In this document: one piece after another, positions 42,481 to 51,689 of the stretch
How the letters are laid out: each line of letters starts with the position of its first letter
Numbering within the stretch: position 1 is the first letter of the stretch
Assembly (NCBI GenBank): GCA_946534895.1
Contig: CAMNDE010000004.1
Coordinates: 1-64,000, forward strand
Length of the DNA stretch: 64,000 nucleotides
Direction of reading: 5' to 3'
Source: UBA2943 sp946534895
Lineage (GTDB): Bacteria; Bacillota; Clostridia; Christensenellales; Aristaeellaceae
Position numbers and translations under genes: made by a program
Notes under the pieces: generated by a model
Databases searched by the model: none
What the model was told of the DNA's origin: nothing
The model's input: the letters and a program-made list of their open reading frames with translations, nothing else

Positions 42481-43623
42481 ATGCGTAAATCATCCGATCC
42501 CGGGGCCAATTTGACAAGGCGCTCTTTTCTGAAAGCCGCTACTGCCGCAGCCGCAGCCATGCTGCTTCCGCCTGCCGCTCTCGGCGAAGCCGATACTGTT
42601 TCCTCCGCAACAACCGCACCCGCTGCCTTTACCACCGACCGGAATATTGAAATTGTCCCACCCACGCAAGATGTGCGCTACAGCATCATAGACAGCCATC
42701 TGCATTTTACGGATTTTCTCGAGGATACCGACGGATTTCCGGCCCTGTGCAGGGCCATGGACCTTTCCGGTGTCTCCCATGCCGTTATTTTCGGCATGCC
42801 CATTGCCAAGCAGTGGGATGATACCATGGAAATGGCTCCTTCCTATTACCTGAGCAATGACAGCCGCTGTTACTACTATTCCGGTACGGACTTCATCCTG
42901 GCGGAGGAACTCCTGGCACAGCCACTGGAAATCAAAAAGCGCTTCTTTCCCTTCTTATGCGGCATCAACGGGAATGACCGCTTCGCCGCAGATCATATCC
43001 GTCAGCTTCTCCGCCTGTATCCGGATTTCTGGTGCGGTATCGGCGAGATCATGAGCCGGCATGACGATCTCACAGCACTTACCTACGGCGAAGCCCCGCA
43101 TGTCAACGGCCGTGCATTCCTTGATGTGTTCGATCTGGCAGCGGAGGAAAAGCTTCCGGTTCTGGTGCACCATAATATCACCGCCCAGAGTGAAGAGCGG
43201 ATCCTGTACAGGAATGAGCTGGAGGACGCTCTGGCATATAACCGCAACTGCAATATCATCTGGGCGCATATCGGCATTTCCCGGCGCGTGGAAGTGCAGC
43301 ACCTGATCACCATTGCTTCTGAGCTTCTGGATACGCACCCCAACCTGTACGTGGATATTTCCTGGCTGGTCTATGACTACTATTTCCTGGACCGTTTTCC
43401 GAACCAGTATATCGACGGCGATTCCCTGTCCGACTGGACCCGGTTCATGATCCGGTATCAGGACCGTGTGCTCCTTGGCACGGACAAGGTCGGGCACTGG
43501 GCCACCTATCCCGCAGAAGTGGTAAAGTATTACAGTCTGCTGGACACGCTTCCCGCGGAGGTTGTGGAGAAAATCAGCCGCAGCAATGTGCTTCGGCTGA
43601 TCCGGAATCGTCATGAAATCTGA
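42481..43623 (+). CDS. Tat-exported amidohydrolase family protein
   Basis: A 380-residue metal-dependent hydrolase. The N-terminus has a twin-arginine signal: TRRSFLKAATAAAAAMLL (Arg13-Arg14) then a PPAALGEA cleavage region. The barrel shows DSHLHF (His73, His75), Glu189, His230/His231, His263 in WAHIG and LLGTDKVGH (Asp335), the ligand set of amidohydrolase-2 (ACMSD/LigY-like) enzymes. Export by Tat suggests the metal centre is loaded inside. No Tat translocase gene is in the window. The reaction is unknown. Convergent with the iron-importer ATPase across a shared terminator. Confidence 0.85.
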   Translation: MRKSSDPGANLTRRSFLKAATAAAAAMLLPPAALGEADTVSSATTAPAAFTTDRNIEIVPPTQDVRYSIIDSHLHFTDFLEDTDGFPALCRAMDLSGVSHAVIFGMPIAKQWDDTMEMAPSYYLSNDSRCYYYSGTDFILAEELLAQPLEIKKRFFPFLCGINGNDRFAADHIRQLLRLYPDFWCGIGEIMSRHDDLTALTYGEAPHVNGRAFLDVFDLAAEEKLPVLVHHNITAQSEERILYRNELEDALAYNRNCNIIWAHIGISRRVEVQHLITIASELLDTHPNLYVDISWLVYDYYFLDRFPNQYIDGDSLSDWTRFMIRYQDRVLLGTDKVGHWATYPAEVVKYYSLLDTLPAEVVEKISRSNVLRLIRNRHEI

Positions 43624-43661
43624 TAACCCATTCCGCTTCTTCGGAAAAGAATCTGAAAAAA

Positions 43662-43708
43662 GACCGATTGGACAGGCACATTTCCATGCCTTCCCAATCG
43701 GTCCTTTT
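43662..43708 (+). terminator. bidirectional terminator between amidohydrolase and ABC ATPase genes
   Basis: Arms GACCGATTGG and CCAATCGGTC, with an inner AGGCA/TGCCT stem, flanked by AAAAAA on the left and TTTT on the right. It serves the plus-strand amidohydrolase and the minus-strand importer operon. Confidence 0.85.
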
Positions 43709-43745
43709 GCAGATTCATTCCTTCTGTTCACGGATTTCCGTGTCA

Positions 43746-44819
43746 TCAGGTCTGGATCTGAAGCATGCGCTCCAGCATGCCGTCATCCTCAAACACCATC
43801 ATGTCCCGGATGCCAATGCGCACTTTGTCCCCGGTCCGGCGCTTTCCGTACTCCCAGCCACCGGCGATCACGCGCATCAGGGTTTCCCCGACGCGGATGC
43901 GGCAGTCGTCCACATCACCCAGGTAATACTCGCTTTCCAGAACGCCGCTCAGCGGGCCGTCCTCAGAAAAGTACAGGTTTTCCGGGCGCACGGCCACATC
44001 CACCCTGCCTTTGCGGTCACCCGTATAGGGCACCGACTGTCCGCCCATGCCCGGGAACACGATCCGGCCATTGCCGGCCTCACCCTTGAAAAAGTCCACT
44101 TTCCCCAGAAAGTCCGCCACAAACTGATTGACCGGCTGGTTATAGATTTCCTGCGGGCTTCCGCTCTGCTGCACTTCCCCGCGGTTGATGAGGAAAATCC
44201 GGTCGCTCATGGCCATGGCTTCCGTCTGGTCATGGGTGACATACACCACGGTAATGCCCAGTTGCTTCTGGATTTCCTTGATCTCAAAGCGCATGGATTC
44301 CCTGAGCTTGGCATCCAGGTTCGACAGCGGCTCATCCAGCAGAAGGAGCTTTGGCGCGCTCACCAGCGCCCTTGCCAGGGCCACACGCTGCTGCTGGCCG
44401 CCGGAGAGCTGGTTCGGCAGCCGGCCCGCGTACTGGGACAGATGCACAATGCCCAGGATCCGCTCCACGCTCTTTTTGATCTCGGTCCGGTTCACCTTCT
44501 TGATGGTCAGGGGATACGCCACATTGTCAAACACGTTCATATGCGGCCACACGGCATAGCTCTGAAACACCATGCCGATATTCCGCTTTTCCGGAGGCAC
44601 AAAGGTTTTCCCGCCGGAAACCAGCTGATCATCAATGTAAATCTCGCCCATGGTCGGCTTCTCAAACCCGGCAATCATGCGGAGCATGGTGGTCTTGCCG
44701 CAGCCGGAGGGCCCGAGAAGGGTAATGAATTCACCGTCCTGAAAGGTTTCGTGGAAATCCCGGAGCACCACATTCTCACCAAAGGACTTGGTGACATGCC
44801 TGATTGAAACGCTAGCCAT
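43746..44819 (-). CDS. ABC transporter ATP-binding protein (FbpC-like)
   Basis: A 357-residue import ATPase with C-terminal TOBE region. Walker A is GPSGCGKTT, the Q-loop MVFQSYAVWPH, signature LSGGQQQR, Walker B LLLLDEP, switch THDQ. The TOBE part (about 245-355) resembles the ferric-iron/phosphonate importers (FbpC/PotA group). It is third in an operon with a substrate-binding protein and a fused permease. Substrate (Fe(III) complex or similar) is inferred from the group, not shown. Confidence 0.9.
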   Translation of the reverse strand: MASVSIRHVTKSFGENVVLRDFHETFQDGEFITLLGPSGCGKTTMLRMIAGFEKPTMGEIYIDDQLVSGGKTFVPPEKRNIGMVFQSYAVWPHMNVFDNVAYPLTIKKVNRTEIKKSVERILGIVHLSQYAGRLPNQLSGGQQQRVALARALVSAPKLLLLDEPLSNLDAKLRESMRFEIKEIQKQLGITVVYVTHDQTEAMAMSDRIFLINRGEVQQSGSPQEIYNQPVNQFVADFLGKVDFFKGEAGNGRIVFPGMGGQSVPYTGDRKGRVDVAVRPENLYFSEDGPLSGVLESEYYLGDVDDCRIRVGETLMRVIAGGWEYGKRRTGDKVRIGIRDMMVFEDDGMLERMLQIQT

Positions 44820-44833
44820 CCGAATTTCTCCTT

Positions 44834-47338
44834 TCAGATCGAGAACTCGCCCTTGGTCAGGCGGCTCAGTATAAAGTTCAGAAGCACCACGAACAGCAGG
44901 ATTCCGAACGCCATGGCACAGCTCTGGGGCTGACTGGTAAAGGTCCAGTACTCATAGAGCTGATAGCCGATGGTCTTGGTGGTTGTGGAATAGAGCAGCG
45001 TGGTCATGGACAGTTCATAGAAGCTCGGAATGAAGATGAGGAACCAGCCTGCCGCGATGGACGGGAAGATCAGCGGACCGGTGATCCGGAACATGGTCCT
45101 CAGCCAGCTGGCGCCGGAAATCTGACTGCATTCCTCCAGCGACACATGGATCTGGCTCATGGCGGAAACCACGGTGCGCATGCCCATCATCATATACTTG
45201 ATCAGATAGGCAATAATGAGAATATACGCGGTATTGTACAGGTCCAGGCCGAAATTCCCGCGCATGGTCAGGATCAGGCCCAGGGCAATCACCACGGACG
45301 GGGTTCCGGAGCCCAGGGTGATCAGGAAGTTCGGGATATTCCGTCCGCGTATCGTAGTGCGCTGCAGAAGATAGCTCATGACACAGGCTATCACCAGGCC
45401 CACCGTCGCGGCGACGGATGCAAAAATGAGGGAATTCTTCAGGCAGCTGATGGTTTCCGTCCTGGCAAACACGCCTGTCCAGTTGTCCAGCGTGAAGTTG
45501 CCGGCATTCAGCATGCTCTTGCCGATATCCACCTTGAAGGAGGTGGACAGGATGGTGGCAAAGGGCAGAATGATCACCACAAACGCGAACAGGCTCACAA
45601 GAATGGTCAGCGGAAGCCGCCATTTTCTCAGGTCCACCAGCACCGGCTGCACGGATTTCCCGGACACCGTGACATACTGCTTCCGGGCCAGGAGCACATC
45701 GGAAATGAACAGGATCAGCAGGGCCACCATCATCAGGAACACAGCCAGACCTGTGGCATCATTGATGCTCTGCGCGCCCAGGGAATAATACTCCACAATA
45801 CGCGTGGTCACGGTGTTCACGTTGCCCGGCGTTCCGATAATCGACGGAATCCCGTAGCAGCTGGCAGCCCCGATAAACACCAGAAGCGCTCCGGCAATCA
45901 GGGAGGGCATCATCATGGGCAGCGTCACCGTGAATACGGTCTTGACGGGGCTTGCGCCGGAAATCCGGCTTGCCTCTTCCAGGGACGGGTCCATCTTTTC
46001 CATGGCCCGGCTGATGGTGATAAACGCATAGGGATAATAGAACGTGGTCAGCACCCAGATCATGCCGGGAAGCGTATACACGTTGAGCGGTCCCGGCGCG
46101 TCGCTCAGATGGAACAGCACACGCAGCCACTGGTTGATGGAACCCACATTCGGGTTCATCAGACGCAGCCAGGCCATGGCACCCACATAGGGCGGCACCA
46201 TATAGGTCAGCACGAACAGGAAGCGGAAAACCCTGCGTCCGTACAGGTTCGTGCGTCCCACCAGAAAAGCCAGGGGGAACGCGATCACCGTGCCCAGGAT
46301 CATGGTCGCAAACGCCGCGATCATGGTATTCTTCAGGGCTTCCAGGTTCAGGGAAACCGTATACAGTCTCGTGATCGTCTCCATGGTGAATCTTCCGTCA
46401 GGGAAGAAGCACTTGATCACCATGTAAATGGTGGGCAGCATCTGGAAGTACAGAAGGAAATCCAGAATCAGCAGGATCAGGATCCACTTGAAATCCACAA
46501 TCCAGCTCTTTTCCCACATCATGAGCAGCCAGAGCAGGACTGTGTCCAGCATCAGCAGGATGCCGATGAGGATAACGGTTTTGCTGTTGCTCACCACCCA
46601 GTTCCAGACCGGGGACATGCCGCCTTGGGCAATCATCCGGAAAGCTTCCAGCTGGACGCCCTTGTCACGCACGCTTTTTTTCAGTGCATTGACATGCTCC
46701 GTAACCGCACTTTCCGTGGAACCGTTGGAGATGAAGAAGCACTGCATCATCATGGCCTGGAGCTCTTCGCCTTCGAGTCCGTCCGCCGGTTTCGCGGCAG
46801 GTGCGGGCACCTTAGCTCCCGTATCCGTCACGCAGGCGAGCAGCTGAGAGCGGAACGCATCCGCCTCGTTTCCGCTCAGCGCGGCCATGCTCTTGCGGTC
46901 CCCCGCCCCGACCTTGGGTCCGTTCACGAGATAGGCGGTATAGAGCATTTTCATGGTGAGCGGAAACCGGTCTCCTTCCCCGGCCGAGGACAGCAGCGCC
47001 TCCGCATCCGCGCCAGCCCCCTGTTTCTGGCTTTCCCAGGCCCGGACCACAAGGGCATGCACTGCCTGCTCAAAAGGCTGCTTCTGAGCCGTATCCAGTC
47101 CTTCGACCTGGGTCCTGATGGTCGACCATGCGTTTTCCACATCCCCTGTGAGCTGGCTGACCGCCTGGAATCCGCTTTCCGAACTGAACCCTGAAGCCTC
47201 ATGCGCGTTCTGGCCTCTGATGCCGAGATACACCAGCCCGGCTGAAAGGATCAGCACCAGAATCAGTGCCAGCCGGGTCTGTTTTGCATGGCGGTTTCTC
47301 AGCAGGGTTTCCTGCGCTGCCTTCTCCATCCTTTTCAC
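44834..47338 (-). CDS. Fused iron-type ABC permease with large N-terminal extracytoplasmic domain
   Basis: An 834-residue membrane protein of the FbpB/ThiP fused-permease type: two six-helix units each with an EAA loop (LEEASRISGASPVKTVFTVTLP and SLEECSQISGASWLRTMFRITGP). Usual fused permeases are about 500-570 residues. Here one helix (about 26-45) leads into an extra 190-residue segment (about 46-235, soluble, helical by eye, containing Cys-x-Thr and QCF) and then the normal core. The segment would lie outside the cell. The operon order is binding protein, this permease, ATPase. GTG 47338 follows AGGAG; ATG 47329 is the alternative start. Confidence 0.87.
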   Translation of the reverse strand: MKRMEKAAQETLLRNRHAKQTRLALILVLILSAGLVYLGIRGQNAHEASGFSSESGFQAVSQLTGDVENAWSTIRTQVEGLDTAQKQPFEQAVHALVVRAWESQKQGAGADAEALLSSAGEGDRFPLTMKMLYTAYLVNGPKVGAGDRKSMAALSGNEADAFRSQLLACVTDTGAKVPAPAAKPADGLEGEELQAMMMQCFFISNGSTESAVTEHVNALKKSVRDKGVQLEAFRMIAQGGMSPVWNWVVSNSKTVILIGILLMLDTVLLWLLMMWEKSWIVDFKWILILLILDFLLYFQMLPTIYMVIKCFFPDGRFTMETITRLYTVSLNLEALKNTMIAAFATMILGTVIAFPLAFLVGRTNLYGRRVFRFLFVLTYMVPPYVGAMAWLRLMNPNVGSINQWLRVLFHLSDAPGPLNVYTLPGMIWVLTTFYYPYAFITISRAMEKMDPSLEEASRISGASPVKTVFTVTLPMMMPSLIAGALLVFIGAASCYGIPSIIGTPGNVNTVTTRIVEYYSLGAQSINDATGLAVFLMMVALLILFISDVLLARKQYVTVSGKSVQPVLVDLRKWRLPLTILVSLFAFVVIILPFATILSTSFKVDIGKSMLNAGNFTLDNWTGVFARTETISCLKNSLIFASVAATVGLVIACVMSYLLQRTTIRGRNIPNFLITLGSGTPSVVIALGLILTMRGNFGLDLYNTAYILIIAYLIKYMMMGMRTVVSAMSQIHVSLEECSQISGASWLRTMFRITGPLIFPSIAAGWFLIFIPSFYELSMTTLLYSTTTKTIGYQLYEYWTFTSQPQSCAMAFGILLFVVLLNFILSRLTKGEFSI

Positions 47339-47365
47339 TTCCGCTCCTAATCCTGTGTATCCGAG

Positions 47366-47397
47366 GACAGGGGAAGCCGGAACCGGCTTCCCCTGTC
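47366..47397 (-). other. perfect stem-loop between binding-protein and permease genes
   Basis: Arms GACAGGGGAAGCCGG and CCGGCTTCCCCTGTC (15 bases, no mismatch) with a two-base centre, in the 78-base gap. There is no T-run on the minus strand, so it is not a strong terminator. It probably protects or ends the binding-protein mRNA, giving more binding protein than permease. Confidence 0.7.
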
Positions 47398-47416
47398 ATT
47401 GCAGCCCCACTCTGCT

Positions 47417-48496
47417 TTACTGGGTCACTTTTTCTGTCCACAGCTTGTTGATCTGTTCGCGGTCATGGTAGGCTTTCTCCCAGTCCACACCCAGATCCTT
47501 CTTGATCAGTTCATCCGTATCCATCGAGTTGTGCGGATAATCCTTCATGCCGGCCATCACGGAATGCATGTACGCCTTCATGATCAGCTGCTGGGCGTCT
47601 TCCGTCAGCAGCCACTGGGCCACGGCTTCCGCCGCTTCGGTGTTCACGTTCTTGGAATACTCTTCCGCCACGATCATCACCGTGGAGGGGATCAGGATCA
47701 CGCCGTCCTCGGGATAGATGACCTTCAGGTTGGTCACATTGTTGCCGCGCTTTTCCTCATCTTCCAGATACTTCAGCACGGATTCTTCCAGAATCATGAT
47801 GGCAGCGCACTCTCCGCTCTGCAGCTTGGCAATGGCGGTTGAGCCGGACTCGCGCATGACGCGGTTGGCTGCCAGCTTGTCCAGATATTCCTCGCCGAAG
47901 GTGTCCAGCAGCGAGCAGACAGCCGCATAGGCTGTTCCGCTGGTCAGCGGGTCGCTCATGGAAATGTATCCGGCCAGGGAAGGATCATAGGCAAAATCCT
48001 TGAATGTCTTGGGGATATTCACGCCGCGCTCTTTCCATTCATTTTCCATGTCAGGATTGTAGGCCAGCACCATGTTGCACACGCGCACCGGGTACCAGTA
48101 GCCTTCCTTGTCATAGGGGAAGCGCAGGATTTTATCCGCATTCTCAATCGTGAAAGGATGCAGATAGCCGTAGTCCTTCAGCTCCAGGGAGAAAGCGGGC
48201 TCAGCCACCATGAACATGTCCGCGTCCAGCGGCTGATCACGGTTGTCGCCCATTTCACCATAAATCTTGGTGATCAGCTTGCTGGTGCCCGAATAGAAGA
48301 AGAAGCTTCCGTCATTGCCCGGGGTCAAATTGGGGAATTCCTTTTTCAGCGCTTCATCCATCATGTCAATGGCAAAGTCATACATGGAAGAATAGATCAC
48401 CAGTTCCCCTTCCACGTCCTCATTGACAGCCAGCGCACTGACCGTCATGGTGATCAGCATCATTGTTGCAAGAAGACCAGCCAGAAATTTCTTCAT
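47417..48496 (-). CDS. Iron-type extracellular solute-binding protein
   Basis: A 359-residue family 1/FbpA-like binding protein. The signal peptide (about 1-22, ending VSALA-VNE) has no lipobox Cys. The mature part begins ELVIYSSMYDFAIDMMDEALKKEFP, typical of Fe(III)/thiamine-type binding proteins, followed by FFYSGTSKLITKIYGEMG and ILIPSTVMIVAEEYSKN. ATG 48496 has GGAGG nine bases upstream. First gene of the importer operon, separated from the permease by a perfect hairpin. Ligand unknown. Confidence 0.9.
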   Translation of the reverse strand: MKKFLAGLLATMMLITMTVSALAVNEDVEGELVIYSSMYDFAIDMMDEALKKEFPNLTPGNDGSFFFYSGTSKLITKIYGEMGDNRDQPLDADMFMVAEPAFSLELKDYGYLHPFTIENADKILRFPYDKEGYWYPVRVCNMVLAYNPDMENEWKERGVNIPKTFKDFAYDPSLAGYISMSDPLTSGTAYAAVCSLLDTFGEEYLDKLAANRVMRESGSTAIAKLQSGECAAIMILEESVLKYLEDEEKRGNNVTNLKVIYPEDGVILIPSTVMIVAEEYSKNVNTEAAEAVAQWLLTEDAQQLIMKAYMHSVMAGMKDYPHNSMDTDELIKKDLGVDWEKAYHDREQINKLWTEKVTQ

Positions 48497-48562
48497 CGGT
48501 TTTTCCTCCGTTACAGTATCTCCCCTGCCCTTTCCCTCCGGAAAAGGCAGGCATTCCCCTGT

Positions 48563-48591
48563 ATTATACTCTTTCCGGAGCGTTCCTTCCA
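48563..48591 (-). promoter_or_regulatory. promoter of the iron-type importer operon
   Basis: Minus strand: -10 TATAAT, with a weak -35 TGGAAG at 17 bases, about 65 bases before the binding-protein ATG. Confidence 0.5.
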
Positions 48592-48630
48592 CATTTCTCT
48601 TTCTCCGGAAGTGTTTTTTCCAGAAACCAA

Positions 48631-48655
48631 GAAAAAACGTGTCCGGAAGGACACG
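48631..48655 (-). terminator. terminator after the DUF6320 gene
   Basis: Minus strand CGTGTCC-TTCC-GGACACG followed by TTTTTTC. It lies 29 bases after the DUF6320 stop and upstream of the importer promoter. Confidence 0.9.
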
Positions 48656-48683
48656 CTTCAGCCGCTCAGCGGCCGAAAACCCG

Positions 48684-49370
48684 TCAGAAGAAAAACAGTT
48701 TTTCCATGACGGCACGCAGGGACGGGATGATGCCGGTAATCAGCAGAAACAGTCCGGCCGCCCCAAAGCCGACCAGGGAATAAAGGCTCCACAGGAACAT
48801 AGGCGCGGCAAAGGTGATATGCTCAAAGAACTCGATCAGAACCGTAAAGCCGCCCAGCAGTAGCAGAAAACCGCCGAATATGAATGTCCTGCCATGCTTC
48901 ACATGCCTGAGCAGACATACCAGCGCCGTGGAAAGCAGGCAGCTGATGCCCGTCACCGGAAACGCGAAGGACAGAAACCAGCTGCCGCCGGTTTCAAGAC
49001 AGATCATCAGCAGAAACAGCGCGCAGGCAGCATGGTTCACCGGAATGAAGACTTCCGGATTCGGACGCCGGAACCACAGCGGCAGTACAAGCATGACGGC
49101 AAACAGTGCAATGCCGCCCATGGCATACATACCCCACTGCAGTTCGCCGTAAAGGTGAAGGCAGACAGTCAGCACCACGGCCTCCGCGATCACGCACAGA
49201 ATACTCAGGGCCACTGCCGCGGGCAGCGTGCTTTCCCGGGTATGCTGCGGCAGGCGTTCCGAATAGGTATTCTCCGCCTCCACACCCTCCGGATTCCAGA
49301 CAGGCGTCCCGCAGAGCGGACATCTGTTTACGCCTTCCTGCAGACGAACACCGCATTTGACACAGTACAT
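48684..49370 (-). CDS. DUF6320 zinc-ribbon membrane protein
   Basis: A 228-residue protein. The N-terminus is a zinc ribbon: MYCVKCGVRL and NRCPLCGTPV give two C-x-x-C pairs (Cys3/Cys6, Cys17/Cys20). After a linker come about six or seven membrane helices (PAAVALSILCVIAEAVVLTVCL onward). This is the DUF6320 pattern. It begins three bases after the acyltransferase-like gene; the two families are commonly adjacent in clostridia, so a joint role at the membrane is likely. Function not known. Confidence 0.8.
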   Translation of the reverse strand: MYCVKCGVRLQEGVNRCPLCGTPVWNPEGVEAENTYSERLPQHTRESTLPAAVALSILCVIAEAVVLTVCLHLYGELQWGMYAMGGIALFAVMLVLPLWFRRPNPEVFIPVNHAACALFLLMICLETGGSWFLSFAFPVTGISCLLSTALVCLLRHVKHGRTFIFGGFLLLLGGFTVLIEFFEHITFAAPMFLWSLYSLVGFGAAGLFLLITGIIPSLRAVMEKLFFF

Positions 49371-49373
49371 ATC

Positions 49374-50645
49374 TCAGCTCCTGTCATTGCTCTCAATATC
49401 CACCGGAATGCCCAGCTCCACCAGTCTGCAGAAAAACCTGCGTTCCAGCTCGCTTTCCCGGATATTCCGGATCATGTTGACCGTGGTCAGGTCCCCGCAG
49501 CTGATCACCGAGCAGTTGTTCGGATAGCTGCGCTGGGGACCGATAATGAATTCCATCCGCCGGACATACGCCTGCATATTTTCCGGCAGCTGCATCTGTC
49601 CGAGATTGGACAGGTTCAGGCTTCCGCTGCGCTCCCCGCTGGCGAAATAGATCAGATCCATCACCAGGTTCTTGATCACGGCGGGTGTCAGCCGTAGAAG
49701 CGTCACCTGCTGCGGCTGTACATTGGCGGCGATCATGCCGGCCATGTTCTGCCGGGTGGCCCCGGCCCGGAGCTGGTGATGGATCAGCTGGCACAGTTCA
49801 TCCACGCTGTAGTCGCCGAACCTGGGATCCGCGCCGAGATTCAGGACCAGGGAGAAATTGCGCACGGTCCTGCTTCCGAATATGCGGCGCATATCCACGG
49901 GTATGGTGATCTTCACCGGTTTCTGGCGCCGGCGCGCTCGCTCCATGTCCTGCATGTCCATCACGCTCCTGGCAAGCACGGCAGCGAGCAGAACGGTTAC
50001 GGAAACATGCCGTTCCCGGGCCGCCGCGAGCAGCTTCCCGGTGGGTACTGTGCCTGTGATCAGATGCCGGAAGCCGTCCGGCTCCTTGGTCCCGTGCAGC
50101 CGATAGGAGGCTGCTTCCCCGCGTCCGGCAGCCGCCTGCGCCGCATAACGCGGAAAGCTGTCCTCCAGTTCCTCCGCGTCCGGCGCCTGCTTCCAGTCCA
50201 GCACCGGGCCCTGCGGTGGAACCTGAATCCCATACCTGCGCTCCAGATAGCGGGCCACAAGCGTGCACAGGAACATGCTTCCGCCGCGGCCGTCTGTCAG
50301 GGAATGGAAAAACTCCACGGCAATCCGGTTCTGGTACCACAGAATCCGAAGACAGCATGTTCTCAGTTCGCGCCTGCTCATGTACGTCAGCGGATACGCG
50401 TAATCGGCCTGCACGTTCACGGGATCATGGTTTTCCTCCAGGTAATACCAGAAAAATCCCATTCTGAGCGACACGAAGAAGGAAGGAAACCGCGCGTGCA
50501 CATCCTCAGCTGCCTGCCGGAGAATCTCAGGATCCACCGGGTCTGCAAGCGTGGCCGACAGCCGGAATACGTTGCACCAGTCCCTGCGCCGGATTGCAGG
50601 GAAAATCAGTGCTGCCGTATCCAGACGATACCATTTTTTCTGCAT
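49374..50645 (-). CDS. Condensation-domain/alcohol-acetyltransferase-like protein
   Basis: A 423-residue protein of the chloramphenicol-acetyltransferase-like superfamily. The active-site motif is EFFHSLTDG (His114, Asp118), a variant of HHxxxDG with Phe in place of the first His. The C-terminal KITIPVDMRRIFGSRTVRNFSLVLNLGAD corresponds to the conserved DFGWG-side region of acyltransferases. It resembles alcohol acetyltransferase and stand-alone condensation proteins. The partner zinc-ribbon membrane gene follows after three bases. Acyl donor and acceptor unknown. Confidence 0.77.
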   Translation of the reverse strand: MQKKWYRLDTAALIFPAIRRRDWCNVFRLSATLADPVDPEILRQAAEDVHARFPSFFVSLRMGFFWYYLEENHDPVNVQADYAYPLTYMSRRELRTCCLRILWYQNRIAVEFFHSLTDGRGGSMFLCTLVARYLERRYGIQVPPQGPVLDWKQAPDAEELEDSFPRYAAQAAAGRGEAASYRLHGTKEPDGFRHLITGTVPTGKLLAAARERHVSVTVLLAAVLARSVMDMQDMERARRRQKPVKITIPVDMRRIFGSRTVRNFSLVLNLGADPRFGDYSVDELCQLIHHQLRAGATRQNMAGMIAANVQPQQVTLLRLTPAVIKNLVMDLIYFASGERSGSLNLSNLGQMQLPENMQAYVRRMEFIIGPQRSYPNNCSVISCGDLTTVNMIRNIRESELERRFFCRLVELGIPVDIESNDRS

Positions 50646-50706
50646 GACCGTCCTTTCTGCGCGGACACGTCCACGCTGTTTCCCGGATTCCGCTTCCGCG
50701 GCCGCT

Positions 50707-51639
50707 TTATGATTCCTTCAGCGGAACAAACGCACAGTCCCCGGCCCGGATAAGCAGGGCATCATCCCACATGCCCAGGGAATGATTCCGGAAAAACACA
50801 CCGACTTCATCCGTATCATACCATTCAAAAATCACCGAGCGCACCGCGCTTCCGCGTCCGCTTTCCAGGCTTGCCACATCCACCTGGACCACCGGCTGTC
50901 CGTCCACATTGGAAATCTTCCGGTTGGCATCCTTGCCGGCCCAGACCGCATCCCCCACATGCGCGTGCCCATAGAAATGCATGCGCACATTCCCTGCCAG
51001 GGGAAGGAACCGGTCAAACAGCGGCGCTGCCCGGTTGCCGCCGGCAAAGGCGTAATGCGAGCAGGTGATCACCGGCTTGGACAGGTCTTCCAGCGTATTC
51101 ATGACCTTCCGGTAATCTTCGGGGGAATACGGGTACATATCCGCGTTTCCCCGGACTTGACCGTGGGTCGTGAACCAGGCGCCGCCGGCGTCCGCATGGT
51201 CTGTAAGCAGACACAGGGCTATGTCTCCCAGGTCCACCAGTCCCCACATCTGCTCATACCTTTCCTGCACATGCCACTGGGGGCTTTCACGGACATACTC
51301 AATAAAGGGAATGCACATGCCTTTCAGGCTTTCGCTGTGATGCCGGAAATAGTCAAAATCATGGTTTCCCACCGTGTAATAGACAGGACATGATATACGA
51401 GCGAACTGTTCCACCTGCATGCGTGCCATTTCCCGGATATGTGAAAGATCCTCGCCTTCCGTCGCGTCCCCCAGATAGCAGACAAGCTCCGGTTCAAGAT
51501 CAAGCGACACAAAATCATCCATCGCTGTAAGCATGCAGGTTCTCGCACGCTGCGGCTGGCGCTGCTGCAGATCGGACACGATCCAGAAGCGGTGCCGCAC
51601 ATGCGGTGCAAGGGATAAGCGGATATCGTCAATGATCAT
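50707..51639 (-). CDS. Metallophosphoesterase
   Basis: A 310-residue calcineurin-like phosphoesterase. Metal motifs are WIVSDLQQ (the usual D-x-H becomes Asp-Leu-Gln), YLGDATEG, VGNHDFDY, SHYAF and GHAHVGD. The Gln replacement of the first His is seen in some family members and may alter metal binding. It is first of a minus-strand group with the acyltransferase (61 bases on) and DUF6320 genes. Candidates for substrate: cyclic nucleotides, phospholipids or metabolites; no specific evidence. Confidence 0.85.
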   Translation of the reverse strand: MIIDDIRLSLAPHVRHRFWIVSDLQQRQPQRARTCMLTAMDDFVSLDLEPELVCYLGDATEGEDLSHIREMARMQVEQFARISCPVYYTVGNHDFDYFRHHSESLKGMCIPFIEYVRESPQWHVQERYEQMWGLVDLGDIALCLLTDHADAGGAWFTTHGQVRGNADMYPYSPEDYRKVMNTLEDLSKPVITCSHYAFAGGNRAAPLFDRFLPLAGNVRMHFYGHAHVGDAVWAGKDANRKISNVDGQPVVQVDVASLESGRGSAVRSVIFEWYDTDEVGVFFRNHSLGMWDDALLIRAGDCAFVPLKES

Positions 51640-51689
51640 GATGGCCTCCTCGCTTCCGGAATCACCCCGAAAGTGCCTGTCCCGGACAC

